Source of the DNA: Burkholderia gladioli
GTDB taxonomy: Bacteria; Pseudomonadota; Gammaproteobacteria; Burkholderiales; Burkholderiaceae
DNA length: 64,000 nt
NCBI RefSeq assembly: GCF_000959725.1
Contig: NZ_CP009323.1
Location: 2,728,001-2,792,000, forward strand
Direction of reading: 5' to 3'
Notes under the pieces: generated by a model
The model's input: only the letters and a program-made list of their open reading frames with translations
Database searches by the model: none
What the model was told of the DNA's origin: nothing
Made by a program: the position numbers and the translations under genes
In this document: in pieces, positions 10,353 to 20,897 of the stretch
How positions within the stretch are numbered: the stretch's first letter is position 1
How the letters are laid out: each line of letters opens with the position of its first letter

Positions 10353-10750
10353 TCCGCTACACGCTCGATCCCGCCGAGGTCGAACTCTCGGCGATGCGCG
10401 CGCAGGGCGCCGGCGGCCAGAACGTCAACAAGGTGTCGAGCGCGATCCACCTGCGCTTCGACATCCGCGCCTCCTCCCTGCCCGAGCTGTTGAAGGAGCG
10501 CCTGCTCGCGCTGTCCGACCAGCGCATCACGCGCGACGGCGTGGTGGTGCTGAAGTCGCAGGAATATCGCACCCAGGAGCAGAACCGCGTGGCCGCGCTG
10601 GCGCGGCTCGACGCACTGATCGCGAGTGTCGCCGTGGTGCGGCGCGCGCGGGTGGCGACGCGGCCGACGCGTGCCTCGAAGGAGCGCCGGCTCGATGCGA
10701 AGAATCGGCGCGGGACCGTCAAGGCCGGGCGGGGCAAGGTCGTGGATTGA
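10349..10750 (+). CDS. arfB: Peptidyl-tRNA hydrolase ArfB (YaeJ), alternative ribosome rescue
   Basis: ArfB binds stalled ribosomes that lack a stop codon in the A site and hydrolyses the peptidyl-tRNA. The protein has 133 residues, the usual size. The catalytic GGQ lies at residues 22-24 within [12 protein letters not shown]. The C-terminal tail is rich in Lys and Arg ([14 protein letters not shown]), as expected for the part that enters the empty mRNA channel. The ATG overlaps the recD TGA (ATGA at 10349-10352), so it is read as the last gene of the recCBD operon. Release factors RF1 and RF2 are much longer and are excluded by size. Confidence 0.92.
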   Translation: MIRYTLDPAEVELSAMRAQGAGGQNVNKVSSAIHLRFDIRASSLPELLKERLLALSDQRITRDGVVVLKSQEYRTQEQNRVAALARLDALIASVAVVRRARVATRPTRASKERRLDAKNRRGTVKAGRGKVVD

Positions 10751-10832
10751 GGCATCGAGCCGGTTGCGGCTCGAATCGCGAGGGAACGGCGCGGTGCCGA
10801 ACCGAGTACCGTTCGGTGCGCATGAACGCGGC

Positions 10833-12146
10833 TCAGGCTTCGTCGGCCGCCTCGAATGCGTCGCCCTCGTCGTGCGGGTCCGACACGAACTCCACGCAGA
10901 GCACCACCTTCACCTCGCTGCCTGGCGGCGCGCTCGCCGCGAGCGCCGCCGACCAGGCGTTGCGGCCCTCGGTCAGCGAATGCTGCGGGCCGGCCATGAT
11001 CACGCGGCCCGGCGTCTGCATCGCGCGCTGCCAGACCGGCAGGCGCGACCAGTTGCTGTCGGTATCGGGAAACAGCGGCGCGAGGCGCGCCGCCTGGGTC
11101 GGCGAGACCGCGTCGGGGCGCGCGATCGAGGGGACCGGCTGGCGGCCCTGCGGGTCGGTCACGAACAAGCGCCGGATCTCGGGCAGTTCGAACAGCGGCG
11201 CGGCCGCGGCGGCCAGGTCGCCGTTCGCGAGCCAGGCCTGCGCGGCCGCCAGCAGCCGCCGCTCGAGCTCGCCGAAACAGGGGCCGTTGCGCAGCGCCCG
11301 CGCCTCGCGGCGCGCGGCGTGCCGCGCCCATGCCTCGTCGATATGGCGCGTACCGCCTTCGCCGGCCCGTGCCAGCGAGGCATCGGGCTGCCCGAACAGG
11401 AAACCCTGCACGAAGTCGACGTCGGCATCCATCAGCACCTGCAGCGCGTGGGTGGTTTCGATGCCCTCGGCCAGCACCAGCGCGCCGGCCTGATGCAGCA
11501 TGGTCACCAGGTGGCGGATGTTGCGGCGCGCGTCGCCGGGCTGCTGCGCGCGCTCGACCAGCGAGCGGTCGAGCTTGACGATGTCGGGATGCGCCTGCCA
11601 GACGCGGTCGAAGTTCGAGAAGCCGGTGCCGAAATCGTCGATCGCGATCAGGAAATCGCGATGCTGGATGCGGTCGATGGTGCGTGCCAGCGCGGCTTCG
11701 TCGCGCACCGGTTGCTCGATCACCTCGAGCACCACGCGGGTGGGCGGCAGCGAGAAATGCGCGCAGAGCTCGTCGATCGATTCGCGCTGCGCGCTGCCCG
11801 AGTCGAGCATCTGCGGCATCACGTTGAGGAACAGCCAGCCGTGGCCGGGATCCTGCGCGGCGAAATTGGCCGCGTGCAGGCAGCGCGTCATGCGATCGAG
11901 CAGCGGGGCGTCGCCGCGCGTGTGCGCGAGCGCGAACAGCGCTTCCGGTTCCAGCGAGGCATCGCTCGAAGCCTGCGCGCGCACCAGCGCCTCGTAGCCG
12001 ACGATGCGCCGGTGCGTGATCGAGAGTACCGGCTGGAATGCCGAGGTCAGGCGCATGCCGCGATAGTTGGCGGTCCAGCCGCCGGCACCGTCGGATACGA
12101 GCAGGCTGACGAGATGGTCTAGCGTCAGTTCGGCGGACGGTCGCAT
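10833..12146 (-). CDS. Stand-alone EAL-domain protein (putative c-di-GMP phosphodiesterase) with a C-terminal extension
   Basis: The 437-residue protein has an EAL domain at about residues 30-265. The signature reads EALVR near residue 52, the metal and substrate ligands appear as LNVMP, EVIEQ, DDFGTGFSNF, IVKLDRSL and EGIET, and the QGFLF block closes the domain. These residues suggest an active cyclic di-GMP phosphodiesterase. No GGDEF, PAS or membrane segment is visible, so it is probably cytoplasmic. The last 170 residues contain VFELPEIRRLFVT-like and SNWSRLPVWQRAM blocks that I do not recognise by name; they may be a sensor region. The gene is convergent with arfB, 82 bp apart. Confidence 0.85.
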   Translation of the reverse strand: MRPSAELTLDHLVSLLVSDGAGGWTANYRGMRLTSAFQPVLSITHRRIVGYEALVRAQASSDASLEPEALFALAHTRGDAPLLDRMTRCLHAANFAAQDPGHGWLFLNVMPQMLDSGSAQRESIDELCAHFSLPPTRVVLEVIEQPVRDEAALARTIDRIQHRDFLIAIDDFGTGFSNFDRVWQAHPDIVKLDRSLVERAQQPGDARRNIRHLVTMLHQAGALVLAEGIETTHALQVLMDADVDFVQGFLFGQPDASLARAGEGGTRHIDEAWARHAARREARALRNGPCFGELERRLLAAAQAWLANGDLAAAAAPLFELPEIRRLFVTDPQGRQPVPSIARPDAVSPTQAARLAPLFPDTDSNWSRLPVWQRAMQTPGRVIMAGPQHSLTEGRNAWSAALAASAPPGSEVKVVLCVEFVSDPHDEGDAFEAADEA

Positions 12147-12539
12147 TGCGCGTGAGTTCGGTGGGGGCGGGCGTCGTGCGATCCGGGGGGATCGGCGGCG
12201 GCACCGCGCGGTCGTGTGTGGCTACCCGAGGCTGCGTGAGGCTGTGTGTGGCAGCGCGCTGCCGGCCGGGTTGACGCGGTGGCCGCCGCGTCGCGCGCCC
12301 ACGTACTCTACACCGAATGGACGAGCACGGAAAATGATCGGCGCTACGAATCATCGACGCTTCGCACACCTGTTGTTCGGCCGCACGCGCAGCGCTTGGC
12401 GGGGCCTTGTCGGCCTGCGCCAAAGCCTGGGCGCAAACGATTGAAGTGTCGAAAAAGCCGGAAAGCGAGGAAAAAGAGAGGCAGCATTGCAGTGGCGATG
12501 CGTGGCGGGATTCGAAGCATTGCCGCCGCGCATCGCGGC
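12147..12539. other. Intergenic stretch without a recognisable gene
   Basis: About 390 bp lie between the start of the EAL gene and the stop of the DMT exporter. Short open frames occur on both strands, but none has family-like composition or a convincing ribosome binding site. It should contain the promoter of the EAL gene. Confidence 0.5.
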
Positions 12540-13475
12540 TCAGGCGGCCGTGTCGCGTGCCGACCCGAAGCCCGGGATGCGCCGGATCGCGCCGGTCGCG
12601 AGCGCGGTGCCGAGCAGCACCACCGCGCAGCCGGCGAGCATGATCGGCGCGACTGTTTCGCCGAGGAACAGCGCGCCCCACAGGATGCCGAAGATCGGGA
12701 TCACGAAGGTCACTGTGATGGTGCGTGACGGCCCGACATGCGCGATCAGGTAGAAGAAGATCAGGTAGGCGACGCCGGTGCACAGGATGCCGAGCGCGAT
12801 CACCGCGCCCCAGGCCTGCGCCGAGGCCGGCGCGGCCGGCCAGGTGGCCAGCGCGAAGGGCAGCAGCAACAGGGTGGCGCCGGTCATGGTGCCGGTCGCG
12901 TTGATCAGCGGGTCGACGCCGGACAGCTTGCGCTTGGTGTAGTTGGCGGCGATCCCGTACAGCAGGGTCGCGCCGAGCGCGGCCGCGGCGGCCAGCGCGG
13001 TGGCGCCGGCGCTCGCGCCGCCGGTGCTGCCCTCGGGCGCGAGCACCTGGTTGCCTACCAGCAGCAGCACGCCCGCGAAACCGAGCACCAGGCCGAACAC
13101 GCGCGGCATCGAGAGCCGTTCGCCAAGCCAGAGATAGGCCACCACCGCGGCCCACAGCGGCGCGGTGGCATTGATCACCGAGGTGATGCCGGCCTGCAGC
13201 GTCAGCTCGGCGAAGGCGAACAGGCAGAACGGCGCGGCCGAGTTGAGCAGGCCGCAGACCAGCAGCGGCCAGGCATGGCGGCGCAGCGTGCGCGCCAGTC
13301 CGGCCGCGCCGTTGCGCGCCAGCGCGAGCACCAGCAGGAACAGCGCGCCGAAGCCGACGCGCAGCACCATCAGCGGGGCGACGCCGAAGTCGGCGACGCC
13401 GACGCGGATGAACAGGAACGAGGCGCCCCAGAAGGCGGCGAGCAGGATCAGCAGCGAGAGATGGCGGGTGGACAT
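12540..13475 (-). CDS. EamA/DMT-family exporter
   Basis: The frame is open further upstream, but the ATG at 13475 starts a typical membrane protein, MSTRHLSLLILLAAFWGASFLF, giving 311 residues. Ten hydrophobic segments in two EamA repeats are visible, with the second repeat starting near LAAAAALGATLLYGIAANY. The motif LRVGFGALFLL and the segment GITSVINATAPLWAAVVAYL are typical of the drug/metabolite transporter superfamily in the inner membrane. The substrate cannot be read from the sequence. It stands alone between other units. Confidence 0.85.
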   Translation of the reverse strand: MSTRHLSLLILLAAFWGASFLFIRVGVADFGVAPLMVLRVGFGALFLLVLALARNGAAGLARTLRRHAWPLLVCGLLNSAAPFCLFAFAELTLQAGITSVINATAPLWAAVVAYLWLGERLSMPRVFGLVLGFAGVLLLVGNQVLAPEGSTGGASAGATALAAAAALGATLLYGIAANYTKRKLSGVDPLINATGTMTGATLLLLPFALATWPAAPASAQAWGAVIALGILCTGVAYLIFFYLIAHVGPSRTITVTFVIPIFGILWGALFLGETVAPIMLAGCAVVLLGTALATGAIRRIPGFGSARDTAA

Positions 13476-13800
13476 GGCGGGCTCGAATGGGGGCGCGGGA
13501 TGCCGAGGCATGGTAGCGCCGCGCCGGCCGCCGATGTTACAGGAACGGATGAAATGGCAAAAAGGCGGAGATAGGTCTGAGGAATCGTCGATGCTGGCTT
13601 GCCGGCGAAGGCGGCAGGTCGGGCGCGTGGGGCGCGTGGCAAGGCGAAGGGCCTCGAACTCCGAAGGCCGGCTCTCGCAGCCGCACGCACGATCGGGCGC
13701 CCGGCGCGCCACGCCGACGATGGATCAGGCCACGCACGGCGGCGCGGCCGCGATCGCTCGGGCGCGGGCGAGGCGAACCTGCAGCCCGCGCTCGCCACGC
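13476..13800. other. Intergenic stretch without a recognisable gene
   Basis: About 325 bp between the exporter start and the stop of the small lipoprotein. The overlapping frames have biased, low-complexity Arg/Ala/Pro composition, as expected from GC-rich non-coding DNA. I see no terminator or RNA gene. Confidence 0.5.
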
Positions 13801-14136
13801 TCAACGATGGCCGTGCCAGCCGCCCCAGCGTCCGCCGTGTCCCCAGTAGCCGCCTCCGCCGAAGCGGAAGCCCAGCGAGACCGACGGCCCCCACCAGCCA
13901 CCATAGGCCGGATAGTAGGCCGGCGCCGGGTAGGCCGGGTAATAGGCCGGATAGGCCGGTGCGACATAGGCCGGCGCGGTGTTGTAGGCCGGTGCCGGGT
14001 AGTTCGGATCGGTCGCGGCGGGCGCGACCGGGGTGGCCGCGTAATAACCGCCGGCCGGGTAATAGCCGTAAGGGTAATAGCAGCCGGCGAGGGCGACGGT
14101 GGCGAGGCCGGCGGCGACGAAAGTGCGGGTTTTCAT
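13801..14136 (-). CDS. Small lipoprotein with Tyr/Pro/Ala repeats and a Gly/His/Trp tail
   Basis: From the ATG at 14136 the protein has 111 residues. The first 19 form a lipoprotein signal, MKTRTFVAAGLATVALAGC, with the lipobox LAGC. The mature part is Tyr-rich, with recurring PAY units (residues about 45-85), and ends in an aromatic/Gly/His segment (GGGGYWGHGGRWGG). The composition resembles the Burkholderia YXWGXW-type or PXPV-like small envelope lipoproteins, but I cannot name the family. It is probably surface- or periplasm-facing. Biological role unknown. Confidence 0.75.
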   Translation of the reverse strand: MKTRTFVAAGLATVALAGCYYPYGYYPAGGYYAATPVAPAATDPNYPAPAYNTAPAYVAPAYPAYYPAYPAPAYYPAYGGWWGPSVSLGFRFGGGGYWGHGGRWGGWHGHR

Positions 14137-14299
14137 GGCGGACCTCCGGACGGAGGCGTCCTGTGACGGTGGCGATACGGGGAGCTTAGGCGCGTCGCGC
14201 ATGAAACGCTGTGTGAAACAGTAACGGCAGATTTCAACACGCGCGAGCCCGCATCGTGTCACGAGGCGAACTGTGGGGAGCGAGGGCGGCAGGACGAGT

Positions 14300-14329
14300 C
14301 GCCCCGCCCGCGAACGCGCGGGCGGGGCG
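14300..14329 (-). terminator. Strong GC hairpin downstream of the glycine-zipper lipoprotein
   Basis: Bases 14300-14312 and 14317-14329 form a perfect 13-bp inverted repeat with a 4-base loop, about 30 bp after the stop of the gene at 14359. There is no clear T run on the reverse strand, so it could act as an RNA-stabilising hairpin as well as a terminator. Confidence 0.55.
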
Positions 14330-14358
14330 ATCAACTGGGTTCAAGCCCGGGCGGGCGC

Positions 14359-14571
14359 TTACTTGCCGACCTGGTTACCGATGATGCCGCCGGCGGCCGC
14401 GCCGCCCAGCGTCGACAGCGCGCTGCCGCCGATGGCCGCGCCGGCCACGCCGCCGACACCGGCGCCGATCGCCGTATCGCGCTGGCGCGTCGTCATCGAG
14501 TCGCAGGCCGACAGGCTCGCGATGGTGGCGATCAGCAGCGCCCCTATCCCAACACGTCGGATCGAGTTCAT
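14359..14571 (-). CDS. Glycine-zipper lipoprotein (OsmB-like)
   Basis: The product is 70 residues. The N-terminus is a lipoprotein signal ending in the lipobox LSAC (residues 20-23). The rest carries a glycine zipper, AIGAGVGGVAGAAIGGSAL and GGAAAGGIIGNQVGK, the pattern of OsmB/SlyB-type outer-membrane lipoproteins. This small size matches OsmB of E. coli (about 72 residues). OsmB-like proteins respond to osmotic and envelope stress in enterobacteria; here that is only analogy. Confidence 0.8.
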   Translation of the reverse strand: MNSIRRVGIGALLIATIASLSACDSMTTRQRDTAIGAGVGGVAGAAIGGSALSTLGGAAAGGIIGNQVGK

Positions 14572-14783
14572 GGTGTGTCCTCGGAAAGAGTGAAGAGTGA
14601 GTCGTGGCGTGCGGCCCGGGAAATCCGATTCGCGCGCGACACTATCAATCTAGAGGAGCCGCGAACCGGCTGCTGTAAGGACTTGTTAAGCCGCTTTTCC
14701 GGCGTAATCAAATGTATCGCCGCGGGTACGCGGCTTGCACCGGCCGCGCCCCCGAGGCCGCGCATGCTGCGGCGCAGCGCTAG

Positions 14784-14812
14784 GCCGCGCGCAGGAGATA
14801 TCCCGCGCGCGG
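14784..14812 (-). terminator. Possible terminator downstream of thiC
   Basis: A GC-rich inverted repeat (CCGCGCG and its complement around AGGAGATATC) lies about 25 bp after the thiC stop. There is no T tract, so termination activity is uncertain. Confidence 0.35.
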
Positions 14813-14833
14813 TAACGGCCGCGCCGATGCCGC

Positions 14834-16789
<1,956 letters not shown>

Positions 16790-16854
16790 CTAAGCAGGAG
16801 ACGAGAGAGGGCGGCAGGCCGGCCGGAGGTACCACGTGTGGCGAGGCCCGTACG

Positions 16855-16955
16855 CTTCCCTGCGCTGGCATTATCCAGATCAGGTTCAAAGGGTATTTCT
16901 CACCCGCGATGCGCCGCATTCCGAATGGCGCAACGCAGGACCCCCGCGTTAGCAA
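16855..16955 (-). promoter_or_regulatory. TPP riboswitch (THI element) in the thiC leader
   Basis: On the reverse strand the leader contains GGGGGTCCTGCG, then GGTGAGAAATACCC, then CTTTGAACCTGATCTGG and ATAATGCCAGCGCAGGGAAG. These are the conserved arms of the thiamine pyrophosphate aptamer (CUGAGA-type loop, ACCUGAUCUGG, and the closing GCGXAGGGAA arm). It ends about 90 bp before the thiC ATG. The mechanism (translation or termination control) is not decided by the sequence. Confidence 0.93.
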
Positions 16956-16989
16956 GGGCGAACGATACACCCGGACGGCCGAGGTTTCA

Positions 16990-17475
16990 ACCGCTCGCTT
17001 GGCCGGCGCGCCGCCGAATTCGCCGGGCAGGGCCGGCGGGCTTGTCGCGCGGGGTTTTGCCGGGATGGCTCGAAACGCGGCGGTGGCTGTCGTTTCGCGG
17101 CAGATTCGCGTCGGGCCGCGACAAGGGCGAGCGGCGGTTGTCGCGCCGAAACGTCAGCGTCGAGCTTTTCCTGATTGACCCCGATTCGCCTTCCTGGCTG
17201 TCATGCATAATGCTTTCAAAGGCGCCGTCGGTCGCGGCGCGCCCATTCTTCTGGGTCAGTTCGACTTCTCCGGTTCCGTTCTCGACGACATGCCGTCCCG
17301 CTCGTTTTTCCCCACCGTATCGGCTTCGCGCCGGTCGCCCTCGCACGTCCGCATTTCCCGCCACGATGGTTTCGCCGCGCTGCCCGCCGCCTGGGCGATG
17401 GCTGCGGCTGCCGCTGCCATGCCGGGCCCTCGATCCATCCCGTCCTCCCGATCCGCCAACGAGCCGGGCTGAGCC
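16990..17475. other. Intergenic stretch without a recognisable gene
   Basis: About 490 bp separate the thiC leader from the next exporter. Two short forward frames (16838-17479 and 17203-17472) lack family-like content. A CATAAT near 17204 could be a -10 box for the exporter, but I see no matching -35. Confidence 0.4.
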
Positions 17476-18411
17476 ATGACCCTGCTCGACCGTCTGCTCG
17501 CCATCGCGGGGCGAGTCCGCATCCGCCTGCCGCAAAGCCGCGGCGGGCGCATCGCGCTGGCGCTGGCCTTCATCTATTTCGTCTGGGGCTCGACCTACCT
17601 GGCGCTGCATATCGCGCTCGAGTCGTTTCCGCCGCTGCTGCTCTCGGGCATGCGCAACGGCCTGGCCGGCATCGGCCTGTTCGTGTTCGCGATGCGTCGC
17701 AAGCCGGTGATGCCCAGCCTGGTGGAGATCCGCAACGCCGGCATCGTCGGCACCATGCTGGTGGCGGCCTCCTCGGGGCTGATCGCGCTCGGCATGCGCA
17801 CCGTCAGCAGCGGCTCGGCGGCCGTGATGGTGGCCACCGTGCCGCTGTTCGCCACCGTCATCGCCGCCATCGCCGGGCGCCAGGTCGCGCGCGGCGAGTG
17901 GGTGGCGGTTGGGCTGGGCATGGTCGGCATCGTGATCCTGAACTCGGGCGGGCCGTCCACGCCCGGCTCCACGCTGGGCAGCATCACGGTGCTGTGCGGC
18001 GGCCTGTTCTGGGCCGGCGGCGTGCATCTGTCGAGCCGCCTCAAGCTGCCCAGCGACCTGTTCCTGTCCACCTCGCTGCAGATCGGCCTGGGCGGCACCA
18101 TGTCGACCATCGCCGCGATCTTCCTCGGCGAGCGCAGCGTGCAGTGGGCGGTGCTGCCGACCTTCGCGTTCCTGTACCTGATGATCTTCGGCACCATGAT
18201 CGCGTATGTCGCCTACGGCTACCTGATCCGCAACACCAGCCCGGTGCTGGCCAGCAGCTGCATGTACGTGAACCCGATCGTCGCGGTGGCGCTGGGCGCG
18301 CTGCTGCTGGGCGAGCCGGTCACGGCCGCCACCGTGATCGCGACGCTGGCGATCCTCGGCAGCGTGGGCTTGTCCTTCGTCTGCGATCCGGCGCGCAAGG
18401 CGGTGAAGTAG
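17476..18411 (+). CDS. EamA/DMT-family exporter (YedA-like)
   Basis: The 311-residue protein starts MTLLDRLLAIAGRVRI and has ten hydrophobic segments in two EamA repeats. The first begins LALAFIYFVWGSTYLALHIA, which is the classic start of YedA/RhaT-like permeases, and FPPLLLSGMRNGLAG follows. The second repeat contains VNPIVAVALGALLLGEPV. It is an inner-membrane metabolite or drug exporter of unknown substrate. It stands alone between thiC and the MFS gene, convergent with the latter. Confidence 0.87.
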   Translation: MTLLDRLLAIAGRVRIRLPQSRGGRIALALAFIYFVWGSTYLALHIALESFPPLLLSGMRNGLAGIGLFVFAMRRKPVMPSLVEIRNAGIVGTMLVAASSGLIALGMRTVSSGSAAVMVATVPLFATVIAAIAGRQVARGEWVAVGLGMVGIVILNSGGPSTPGSTLGSITVLCGGLFWAGGVHLSSRLKLPSDLFLSTSLQIGLGGTMSTIAAIFLGERSVQWAVLPTFAFLYLMIFGTMIAYVAYGYLIRNTSPVLASSCMYVNPIVAVALGALLLGEPVTAATVIATLAILGSVGLSFVCDPARKAVK

Positions 18412-18616
18412 GGCGCGCGGCCTCGGCCGGCTCGGGGCGGCCCCAGGCGGCCTGCTAGGCACGGATTCCTCAGGATCATGCCCGGGGCCGTGAGATTCAG
18501 GCTCGGGCAGCTTGGCCCGATTCGCGGGCATCCGCGTCCGCTGCCGGCTACCGGCAGCGCCTGCCGATTCACGGCAGCCGAGCCGGTAGGGCCTGGTTCG
18601 CGGCGGCCCGCTCCGC

Positions 18617-19822
18617 TCAGCCCCGGCGGCGCGCGCCGACGTGATGGATCGTGCCGGCCAGGCAGGCGAACAACAGCCCCACCACGCTCACGCCGAGCCA
18701 TCCTCCGGCATGCCAGGCCTCGACACCCGCCGAGGAGCCGATCGCGCCGCCGATGAAATAACAGACCATGTAGACCGTGTTGACGCGGCTGCGCGCCTCG
18801 GGCTTGAGTGCGTAGATGCGCGACTGGTTCGAGATCTGCGCGGCCTGCACGCCCACGTCGAGCACGATCACGCCGATCACCAGCCCCGCCAGGGAACTGG
18901 CCGAGACCGCGAAGATCGCGAACGAGATCGCCACCAGCCAGATGCCTAGCGCGATCACCGCGTGCGGCCCGCGCTTGTCGGCCGACTTGCCGGCATAGGG
19001 CGCGGCCAGCGCGCCGGCCGCGCCGACCGCGCCGAACAGCCCGGCCGCCTGCGGCCCGTAATGGAAGGGCGCGCTGGCCAGCAGCAGGGTGAGCGCCGGC
19101 CAGAAGGCGCTGAACGCGGCGAACATGGCCGCGCCGGTGGCCGCCGCGTAACGCAGCTCGCGCAGCTCCACCGCCAGGTGCCAGAGCGAGGCCAGCAGCT
19201 GCGGATAGCGCAGCGTCGAGGTCGGCGTGCTGCGCGGCAGGCGCAGCATGATCACCACCGCCAGCGCCAGCAGCGCCGCCACCGAGGCGCAGAACACCGC
19301 GCGCCAGCCGAGATATTCGGCGATGAAGCCGGCCGCCGTGCGCGCCAGCAGGATCCCCAGCAGCAAGCCGCTCATCACCGTGCCGACCGCCGCGCCGCGT
19401 TCGGCCGGCGGCGCGATCTCGGCCGCGAAGGGCACCGCCTGCTGGGCGATGGTGGCCAGCACGCCGATTGCCAGGCTGGCCGCGGCCAGCACCGGCAGCG
19501 CCGGCGCGGCGGCCGCCACCAGCAGCGCGACCGACAGCCCGGCGATTTGCAGCAGGATCAGCTTGCGGCGGTCGAAGCGGTCGCCCAGCGGCGCGAGCAG
19601 CAGCATGCCGGCCGCGTAGCCGAGCTGGGTGGCCGTGGGCACCACGCCGATCCAGGCCGCGCCGTCGGGGAAGGACAGGCGCAGCGCGCCGAGCAGCGGC
19701 TGGTTGTAGTAGATGTTGGCGACCGACACGCCCGCGATGGTCGCGAGCAGGAGCAGCAGGCCGCGCGAGTAGTGACGATGGGCGGCGGACGGCGAGGGGA
19801 TGGCGGAAGGCGGCGTGGACAT
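18617..19822 (-). CDS. MFS transporter, drug-resistance type
   Basis: The open frame runs to 20008, but the ATG at 19822 (MSTPPSAIPSPSAAHRHYSR) precedes the first membrane segment and gives 401 residues. Twelve hydrophobic segments are visible. Motif A appears as LGDRFDRRKLIL in the first cytoplasmic loop, near residue 85, and TVMSGLLLGILLARTAAGF holds the antiporter-like motif C region. NQPLLGALR near the start is typical of YgaY/sugar-efflux-like exporters. The substrate is unknown. Confidence 0.87.
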   Translation of the reverse strand: MSTPPSAIPSPSAAHRHYSRGLLLLLATIAGVSVANIYYNQPLLGALRLSFPDGAAWIGVVPTATQLGYAAGMLLLAPLGDRFDRRKLILLQIAGLSVALLVAAAAPALPVLAAASLAIGVLATIAQQAVPFAAEIAPPAERGAAVGTVMSGLLLGILLARTAAGFIAEYLGWRAVFCASVAALLALAVVIMLRLPRSTPTSTLRYPQLLASLWHLAVELRELRYAAATGAAMFAAFSAFWPALTLLLASAPFHYGPQAAGLFGAVGAAGALAAPYAGKSADKRGPHAVIALGIWLVAISFAIFAVSASSLAGLVIGVIVLDVGVQAAQISNQSRIYALKPEARSRVNTVYMVCYFIGGAIGSSAGVEAWHAGGWLGVSVVGLLFACLAGTIHHVGARRRG

Positions 19823-20042
19823 GGGCGATCGGAACGAAGCGGGGCGCGCGAAGCCGGGCGCGCCGGAACGGCGGGGCCGGGGCAGCGCGAGGACGGCCGC
19901 GCCGGCGAGGCTGCCGATCATACCGGAGCGCCGTGAACTCTGCCGGTGCCGGGCTCGCGTCGCGTCGGCATCCGGGGCCGCCGGGCCGGCTTCCCGTGCC
20001 GCGTGCACGGCGAGGCGCGTCCTCGTCCCGCCTTCTGCCGTT

Positions 20043-20867
20043 TCAGTCGATCAGCGCGCCCGAGGCGTCGTAGAACGGATGCGGGCCGTCGCTGTCGTCG
20101 ACATACACATGATGGGTGGCCAGGCCCTCGACGGGATCGTAGCGATGCACGGCGAAGGCCGGCGGCTCGATCGCGAAGGCCGAAGGGCCGTCCGGGCGCA
20201 GGTCGAAGGCCACCTGGTGCGCGGGCGCCGGCACCGCCAGGGCGATGGTGCCGCCGAAGCGCGCGAACATGGTGCGATGCACGTGCCCGCACAGCACGCG
20301 CTCGACGTTCGGATGGGCGCGCAGCAGCGCATCGAGCCGGCGCGCGGCTTCGGGATCGAGCCGCTGGCGATCCATGTGGGCGATGCCCGAGGCGAACGGC
20401 GGATGGTGCAGGGCGACCACGGTCGGGCGCCCGGCGGCGGCCTCCAGCTCGCGTGCGAGCCAGTCGAGGCGCGCCTGGCACAGCGTGCCGGCGCTCTGGC
20501 CGGTGATCTGCGAATCCAGCGCGATCACCCGCAGCGGGCCCAGGTCGAGCGCGTACTGCACGAACTCGCCGCCCTGCAGCTCGGCGCGCTCGGCGAACAC
20601 GCGCCGCAGCGCGCCGCGCTCGTCGTGGTTGCCGATCAGCAGGTAGTAGGGGATCTCGAGCGGCGCGAGCAGGCGCTTGAGGTGCTGGTATTCGTCGTCG
20701 TGGCCGAAGTCGGTCAGGTCGCCGGTCACCAGCACCGCGTCGGGACGCGGCACCAGCGCGTTCAGGCGCGCGACGGTGCGCGCCAGGCTCGCGGCGGTAT
20801 CGACGCGGCGATAGGCGAGCGCGCCCGGGCGCTTGATGTGCAGGTCGCTGATCTGGGCGAGCAACAT
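20043..20867 (-). CDS. Calcineurin-like phosphodiesterase (CpdA/GpdQ type) of the ABC operon
   Basis: A 274-residue class III cyclic-nucleotide or phosphodiester phosphodiesterase. All metal-binding blocks are visible in order: ISDLHI at the start, GDLTDFG near residue 50, GNHDER near 80, ALHHPPF near 150 and CGHVHR near 190. No signal peptide, so cytoplasmic. It follows the transporter ATPase gene with about 30 bp between and the same strand, so it is the last gene of that operon. This placement suggests that it cleaves a phosphodiester (for example a glycerophosphodiester) brought in by the transporter; that is inference. Confidence 0.85.
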   Translation of the reverse strand: MLLAQISDLHIKRPGALAYRRVDTAASLARTVARLNALVPRPDAVLVTGDLTDFGHDDEYQHLKRLLAPLEIPYYLLIGNHDERGALRRVFAERAELQGGEFVQYALDLGPLRVIALDSQITGQSAGTLCQARLDWLARELEAAAGRPTVVALHHPPFASGIAHMDRQRLDPEAARRLDALLRAHPNVERVLCGHVHRTMFARFGGTIALAVPAPAHQVAFDLRPDGPSAFAIEPPAFAVHRYDPVEGLATHHVYVDDSDGPHPFYDASGALID

Positions 20868-20897
20868 GGGGAAATCCTCGTGGGTACTTGTGCGGGG

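Noticed and set aside
10357..13155. 932-residue reverse frame spanning arfB, the EAL gene and the exporter
   Set aside because: It runs through several real genes in other frames, so it is a GC-driven open frame with no family signature.
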